From: an uncultured Alistipes sp. | GTDB lineage: Bacteria > Bacteroidota > Bacteroidia > Bacteroidales > Rikenellaceae | Length of the DNA stretch: 8,741 nucleotides | Assembly: GCA_900552955.1 (NCBI GenBank) | Contig: USBO01000069.1 | Location: forward strand, 1 to 8,741 | Direction of reading: 5' to 3' | Part shown: piece by piece, positions 6,259 to 8,741 of the stretch | How the letters are laid out: every line of letters starts with the position of its first letter | Numbering within the stretch: the stretch's first letter is position 1 | Notes under the pieces: model-generated | The model's database searches: none | Told to the model about the DNA's origin: nothing | Seen by the model: the letters and a program-made list of their open reading frames with translations, nothing else | Translations under genes and position numbers: made by a program

Positions 6259-8223
6259 TACGGTCTTGACCACTGGCTCACATTGCCGAGATATATCCCG
6301 GAGGAGGATACCCGACTCATGCTGAAAATCTGCTACCGGCAGTACCAACAGTATTCCAAAGTTCAGACCATGCTGAAGAATAACCTGATCTCCCTGCTGG
6401 ACACCACCTTCCCAGACGCAAATCGCTTGTTTACCAGTCCGCCCCGCGCCGATGGCAGCGAGAAGTGGGTGGACTTTGTCGCTACTTTTTGGCATTGCGA
6501 GTGCGTTTGTGGCCGGTCTGAGAAGGCCTTTACTACCCAATACCAGAAGTGGTGCAGAAAGCACGGCTACAATTTCAGCGAGGATAAGGCGCTGGACCTC
6601 TTTGCCGAGATGATGATCGAGAAAATCGAAAGCATCCAGAAAGATTGGCACAAGCCGTGGTTTACCGAGGGTGTACTGCAATGGCCGCGTAACCTGTCGG
6701 GGCGCGAGTACAACGGTATGAACGCCCTGATGCTGCTCCTGCATTGTGAGAACGAAGGGTACAAGATTCCCCGTTTCTGTACGTTCGACTGCGTGCAGCG
6801 GCTCAACAAACCCGGTAAGGACGGACAAGAACTGCCAAGGGTATCTGTGCTGAAAGGCGAGAAATCCTTTCCCGTGATGCTGACCACATTCACCTGCATA
6901 CACAAGGAGACAAAGGAAATAATCAAGAATGACGATTACAAGAAGCTCTCCGACGAGGAGAAGGCGCAATACAACGTCTATCCCAAAATGCAGGTGTTCC
7001 GGGTGTTCAATGTCGCCCAGACCAACTTGCGGGAGGCACGACCGGAGTTGTGGGAGCAGTTGGAGGTAGAGAACGGGAAAAGGATCGAAAACGGCGAACA
7101 TTTCAGTTTCGCGCCCGTCGATACGATGATTCGGGATAACCTTTGGATTTGTCCTATCAAACCGAGACATCAGGACGAAGCATACTACTCGATTACGAGA
7201 AACGAGATAATCGTGCCCGAAAAAGAACAGTTCCAGTCCGGAGAAGCCTTTTACGGAACGCTGTTTCATGAAATGGTCCACTCCACCGGCGCCGAGGGTG
7301 TTCTCGACCGCCTCCAGCCGACATCTTTCGGCTCGAAAGAGTATGCCCGCGAGGAACTGGTGGCCGAACTCGGCAGTGCACTGATCGCACAACGCTATGG
7401 CATGACCAAGCATATCAAGGAAGACAGTTGCGCATACCTCAAAGGGTGGCTCGATGAATTGAAGGAATCGCCACAGTTTATCAAGACGACGCTTCTGGAC
7501 GTGAAAAGGGCTTCGTCAATCGTTACTCAAAAGGTGGATAAGATTGCACAGGAGTTGGAACAAAATGTTACTGAAGAGCAAGAGAACAAACACTCGACCA
7601 AGGAACGTATCTTTTACGCATCGGTGGCTTATCTCCAATCCACCGATGACACGACGCAACTGGACGAATTGAAGGACAAAGGCGACTACAAGGGATTGCT
7701 GGCACTCGCCAAGGAGTATTACGACGGCAACGGTATGGACGAGCAGCATACATTCGCTTCTCCCCTCCAGAACCGGGGAGATGATCTGCTAATCGAGGAT
7801 AAAGACTTTGCCGTAGTGTACAACGGAAGTGTCGGGGGCACTTACGACATCATGCTGAAGTACACGGAACAGGAGGTGCGAGACCATATCCGGCGTTACG
7901 GAACCGACCGCGCCAGCGATGATGTGAAAGAGGTGGCCAAGGATATGGCGGCGGAAGAGTTTGATGTCCTGAAACATCAGAAACTCCCGATGTTCGAGAT
8001 GCCGAACGGAAAACATCTGTTCGTCTGGTATAACAGGGAAACCGACACGCTCAATGCCGGACCGTTTACCGGTACGGATATACCCGACAGACACCGCTTC
8101 GCTTACAACCATTGTCTGTCGATGGAAGCCAACCTGCAAAGCGTGAACGAGAAACTGGAGGGTATGGAAGAATACCAGGCCGAAGTGCAAGAGGAAAGCT
8201 ACATCAGCGGTCTGCACCGATAA
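5341..8223 (+). CDS. Mosaic ORF: LpxK N-part + IS110 transposase fragment + ArdC-like protein
   Basis: One uninterrupted frame of 960 residues, made of pieces from three unrelated families. Residues 1 to ~304 are LpxK, ~301 to ~416 an inner piece of an IS110 transposase, and ~414-960 an ArdC-like zincin protein. The frame is kept at both joins, and each join lies in a short stretch that the flanking families have in common (DAVKLANY; EDKALDLFAE). ATG 5341 is preferred to the in-frame TTG at 5317 because of the promoter spacing and the typical LpxK start MFKFLLAPASWLY. No known protein has this architecture as far as I recall. I think it is a chimera, from assembly or recombination, rather than an evolved fusion. 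The parts are described separately below. Confidence 0.75.
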   Translation: MFKFLLAPASWLYKMAVLFRHQLFDWGILHSERFDIPVICIGNITVGGTGKTPLAEMIVDYMSQTHRVALLSRGYGRRTRGYREVTVSDRYLDVGDEPLQIKRKFPHVCVAVCERRADGIRRIRAEHPEVDLIVMDDGFQHRYVEAKVNVVLVDATRPVQEDRMLPLGTLRDVPGQLHRANYFIVTKCPEEMNALDRRIMRKVLIEAAYQSIYFTRMEAFRPQPVFAEAPADGFGPGTEVILMSGIGNPAQFVRGARATYRVVGELRFDDHHVYRVKDLKALARLLTEHPDAMVLTTEKDAVKLANYGLDHWLTLPRYIPEEDTRLMLKICYRQYQQYSKVQTMLKNNLISLLDTTFPDANRLFTSPPRADGSEKWVDFVATFWHCECVCGRSEKAFTTQYQKWCRKHGYNFSEDKALDLFAEMMIEKIESIQKDWHKPWFTEGVLQWPRNLSGREYNGMNALMLLLHCENEGYKIPRFCTFDCVQRLNKPGKDGQELPRVSVLKGEKSFPVMLTTFTCIHKETKEIIKNDDYKKLSDEEKAQYNVYPKMQVFRVFNVAQTNLREARPELWEQLEVENGKRIENGEHFSFAPVDTMIRDNLWICPIKPRHQDEAYYSITRNEIIVPEKEQFQSGEAFYGTLFHEMVHSTGAEGVLDRLQPTSFGSKEYAREELVAELGSALIAQRYGMTKHIKEDSCAYLKGWLDELKESPQFIKTTLLDVKRASSIVTQKVDKIAQELEQNVTEEQENKHSTKERIFYASVAYLQSTDDTTQLDELKDKGDYKGLLALAKEYYDGNGMDEQHTFASPLQNRGDDLLIEDKDFAVVYNGSVGGTYDIMLKYTEQEVRDHIRRYGTDRASDDVKEVAKDMAAEEFDVLKHQKLPMFEMPNGKHLFVWYNRETDTLNAGPFTGTDIPDRHRFAYNHCLSMEANLQSVNEKLEGMEEYQAEVQEESYISGLHR
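6235..6597 (+). mobile_element. Internal fragment of an IS110-family transposase
   Basis: About 120 residues from DAVKLANYGLDHWLTLPRY to YNFSEDKALD. The stretch has MLKICYRQYQQYSKVQTMLKNN (helical linker region), LLDTTFPDANRLF and EKWVDFVATFWHCECVCG, which I recognise as the middle part of IS110 (DEDD) transposases. It begins at the last acidic catalytic motif (family form TDKADA, here EKDA supplied by LpxK). It stops before the C-terminal Transposase_20 domain with the catalytic Ser. Both element ends, the bridge-RNA region and most of the RuvC-like domain are missing, so it cannot move. The closest relatives I recall are in gut Firmicutes, but that is memory, not a search. The base composition is visibly less GC-rich than lpxK. 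Confidence 0.8.
6610..8223 (+). CDS. ArdC-like antirestriction / zincin metallopeptidase protein (nearly complete)
   Basis: It resembles ArdC-family proteins of Bacteroidales conjugative elements, which in plasmids bind ssDNA and protect incoming DNA from restriction. Counting from the in-frame ATG at 6610 (MMIEKIESIQ, 537 aa), residues ~1-150 form the ArdC N-terminal domain, with HKPWF, QWPRNLSGREYNGMNALML and YPKMQVFRVFNVAQTNL. A zincin-like domain follows, with the zinc motif HEMVH at 220-224 (HEMVHSTGAE) and a probable third ligand in AREELVAEL (about 246-254). The C-terminal ~200 residues (from KERIFYASVAYLQ to the end) contain GDYKGLLALAKEYYDGNG and NGSVGGTYDIM and have no function I can name. 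The homology starts slightly upstream (EDKALDLFAE, 6579-6609), so only the first ~10-15 residues of the usual protein seem replaced. It ends just before a hairpin terminator. Confidence 0.85.
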   Translation: MMIEKIESIQKDWHKPWFTEGVLQWPRNLSGREYNGMNALMLLLHCENEGYKIPRFCTFDCVQRLNKPGKDGQELPRVSVLKGEKSFPVMLTTFTCIHKETKEIIKNDDYKKLSDEEKAQYNVYPKMQVFRVFNVAQTNLREARPELWEQLEVENGKRIENGEHFSFAPVDTMIRDNLWICPIKPRHQDEAYYSITRNEIIVPEKEQFQSGEAFYGTLFHEMVHSTGAEGVLDRLQPTSFGSKEYAREELVAELGSALIAQRYGMTKHIKEDSCAYLKGWLDELKESPQFIKTTLLDVKRASSIVTQKVDKIAQELEQNVTEEQENKHSTKERIFYASVAYLQSTDDTTQLDELKDKGDYKGLLALAKEYYDGNGMDEQHTFASPLQNRGDDLLIEDKDFAVVYNGSVGGTYDIMLKYTEQEVRDHIRRYGTDRASDDVKEVAKDMAAEEFDVLKHQKLPMFEMPNGKHLFVWYNRETDTLNAGPFTGTDIPDRHRFAYNHCLSMEANLQSVNEKLEGMEEYQAEVQEESYISGLHR

Positions 8224-8233
8224 CGGAAACGAG

Positions 8234-8266
8234 TGTGAGGTGGCGTTGAAGTGAAGCCACCTCACA
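8234..8266. terminator. Hairpin terminator between convergent genes
   Basis: Perfect 11-base-pair stem: TGTGAGGTGGC (8234-8244) with GCCACCTCACA (8256-8266), an 11-base loop, then TTCTTATACATT. It lies 10 bases after the ArdC-like stop and 15 bases beyond the end of the opposing gene, so it can serve both. Confidence 0.75.
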
Positions 8267-8281
8267 TTCTTATACATTACA

Positions 8282-8650
8282 TTAAGACAACAGTTTGTCA
8301 ATCATTGACTGTAGCTGTGACATATCGCAATATTGATTGATACCACCAGTATAATCCTTTACGTGCCGGGCAGTCCGTATCAGGAACGAATCAAGTTCTA
8401 TCTTTACCCCACCGTCCATCCGCGCATCCGAAGAATGGCTTATGTACACGAATTTACCGTTACGCTCAATAAAGCAACTTGTAAGGTAATGCCCCTTGCT
8501 CTCGGCTACAACTGCCGCATCCACGGCTTTTGCATATTTGGATATTTCACTCAACAACGCCGTTAGGAAGTTATTGTATTCCTTTGATACATAATTCCCT
8601 GCATCTGCAAGGACAGAAGATTGCCATTTGGTATAAAAAGTCTGTGTCAT
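8282..8650 (-). CDS. Hypothetical protein of a mobile-element region
   Basis: A 122-residue soluble protein starting MTQTFYTKWQSSVLADAG. An N-terminal helical half (NYVSKEYNNFLTALLSEISKYAKAVDAAVVAES) is followed by a strand-rich half (GHYLTSCFIERNGKFVYISHSSD, then GGVKIELDSFLIRTARHVKDYTGG) and a short terminal helix (DMSQLQSMIDKLL). There is no signal peptide, no membrane segment and no recognised motif. Base use is AT-richer than anywhere to the left, which fits acquired DNA together with the ArdC-like gene. The strand (convergent with ArdC) means it is not in the same operon. Function unknown. Confidence 0.65.
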   Translation of the reverse strand: MTQTFYTKWQSSVLADAGNYVSKEYNNFLTALLSEISKYAKAVDAAVVAESKGHYLTSCFIERNGKFVYISHSSDARMDGGVKIELDSFLIRTARHVKDYTGGINQYCDMSQLQSMIDKLLS

Positions 8651-8741
8651 ATTCTTTCAATTCTAATTCTGTAAATAAATTAGGCACATAGCAATAAAAG
8701 CATTGAATTTATAGTATTCAATTAACGACATTTAAGCAATT
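8651..8741. other. AT-rich upstream region with an inverted repeat
   Basis: ATTGAAT (8702-8708) and ATTCAAT (8716-8722) form a 7-base inverted repeat with a 7-base gap, about 50-70 bases before the hypothetical gene's ATG. It could be an operator. I see no full-consensus promoter here, only a loose TAATTTAT (minus strand). Confidence 0.3.

Noticed and set aside
6235..6597. An intact IS110 element inserted in lpxK
   Set aside because: No element ends, no N-terminal catalytic part, no C-terminal Ser domain and no bridge-RNA region; only an inner coding piece is present.
3694..7413. A 1239-codon open frame on the minus strand running through the M23 gene and antisense to lpxK/ArdC
   Set aside because: Only its last 426 codons make a recognisable protein with a lipoprotein signal at 4974. 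The upstream part is antisense to well-conserved LpxK, IS110 and ArdC sequence and has no domain.
5341..8223. A new defence or anti-defence fusion system built on LpxK and ArdC
   Set aside because: The parts have no plausible joint function, each join lies at microhomology, and the central piece is a transposase fragment. Chimera is the simpler explanation until reads show otherwise.

Overview
The window looks like a gut Bacteroidales genome, most likely Alistipes or a close relative. The evidence is a GC-rich chromosomal part, promoters of the Bacteroidetes type (TTTG, about 20 bases, then TAnnTTTG), no strong Shine-Dalgarno sites, a lipoprotein signal, and a Bacteroidales-type mobile-element gene at the right end. 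The genus is an inference; the promoter type is read directly.

Layout. Positions 1-845 (+) hold the 3' end of an RND efflux permease and a small PII-like gene, closed by a strong hairpin at 872-902. Positions 970-4974 (-) hold a two-TM small protein, ung (uracil-DNA glycosylase), and a tightly coupled run of four genes read right to left: an M23 peptidase lipoprotein, a YhbP/UPF0306 flavin-type protein, ispD, and a PH-like membrane protein. The joints in that run are ATGA, a 13-base overlap, and ATGA. Positions 4975-5340 are a divergent intergenic region. It holds three tandem ~74-base palindromic repeats, each with a promoter-like arrangement facing the M23 gene, and a near-perfect promoter for the + strand.

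From 5341 (+) one open frame of 960 codons runs to 8223, but it is a mosaic of three unrelated families. The first ~300 residues are LpxK (lipid A 4'-kinase) without its C-terminus. The next ~120 residues are an internal piece of an IS110-family transposase. The last ~540 residues are a nearly complete ArdC-like zincin antirestriction protein of the kind carried by Bacteroidales conjugative elements. Both joins fall where the two families have similar short sequences (DAVKLANY and EDKALDLFAE). That suggests microhomology recombination or, more likely, a chimeric assembly. A hairpin at 8234-8266 ends this frame, and an AT-richer hypothetical gene (8282-8650, -) follows.

The left two thirds is ordinary chromosome: efflux, uracil repair, isoprenoid precursor synthesis, envelope maintenance and lipid A synthesis. 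The right third belongs to mobile DNA. I see no convincing new multi-gene system. The two items most worth checking are the mosaic frame and the promoter-bearing repeat array.
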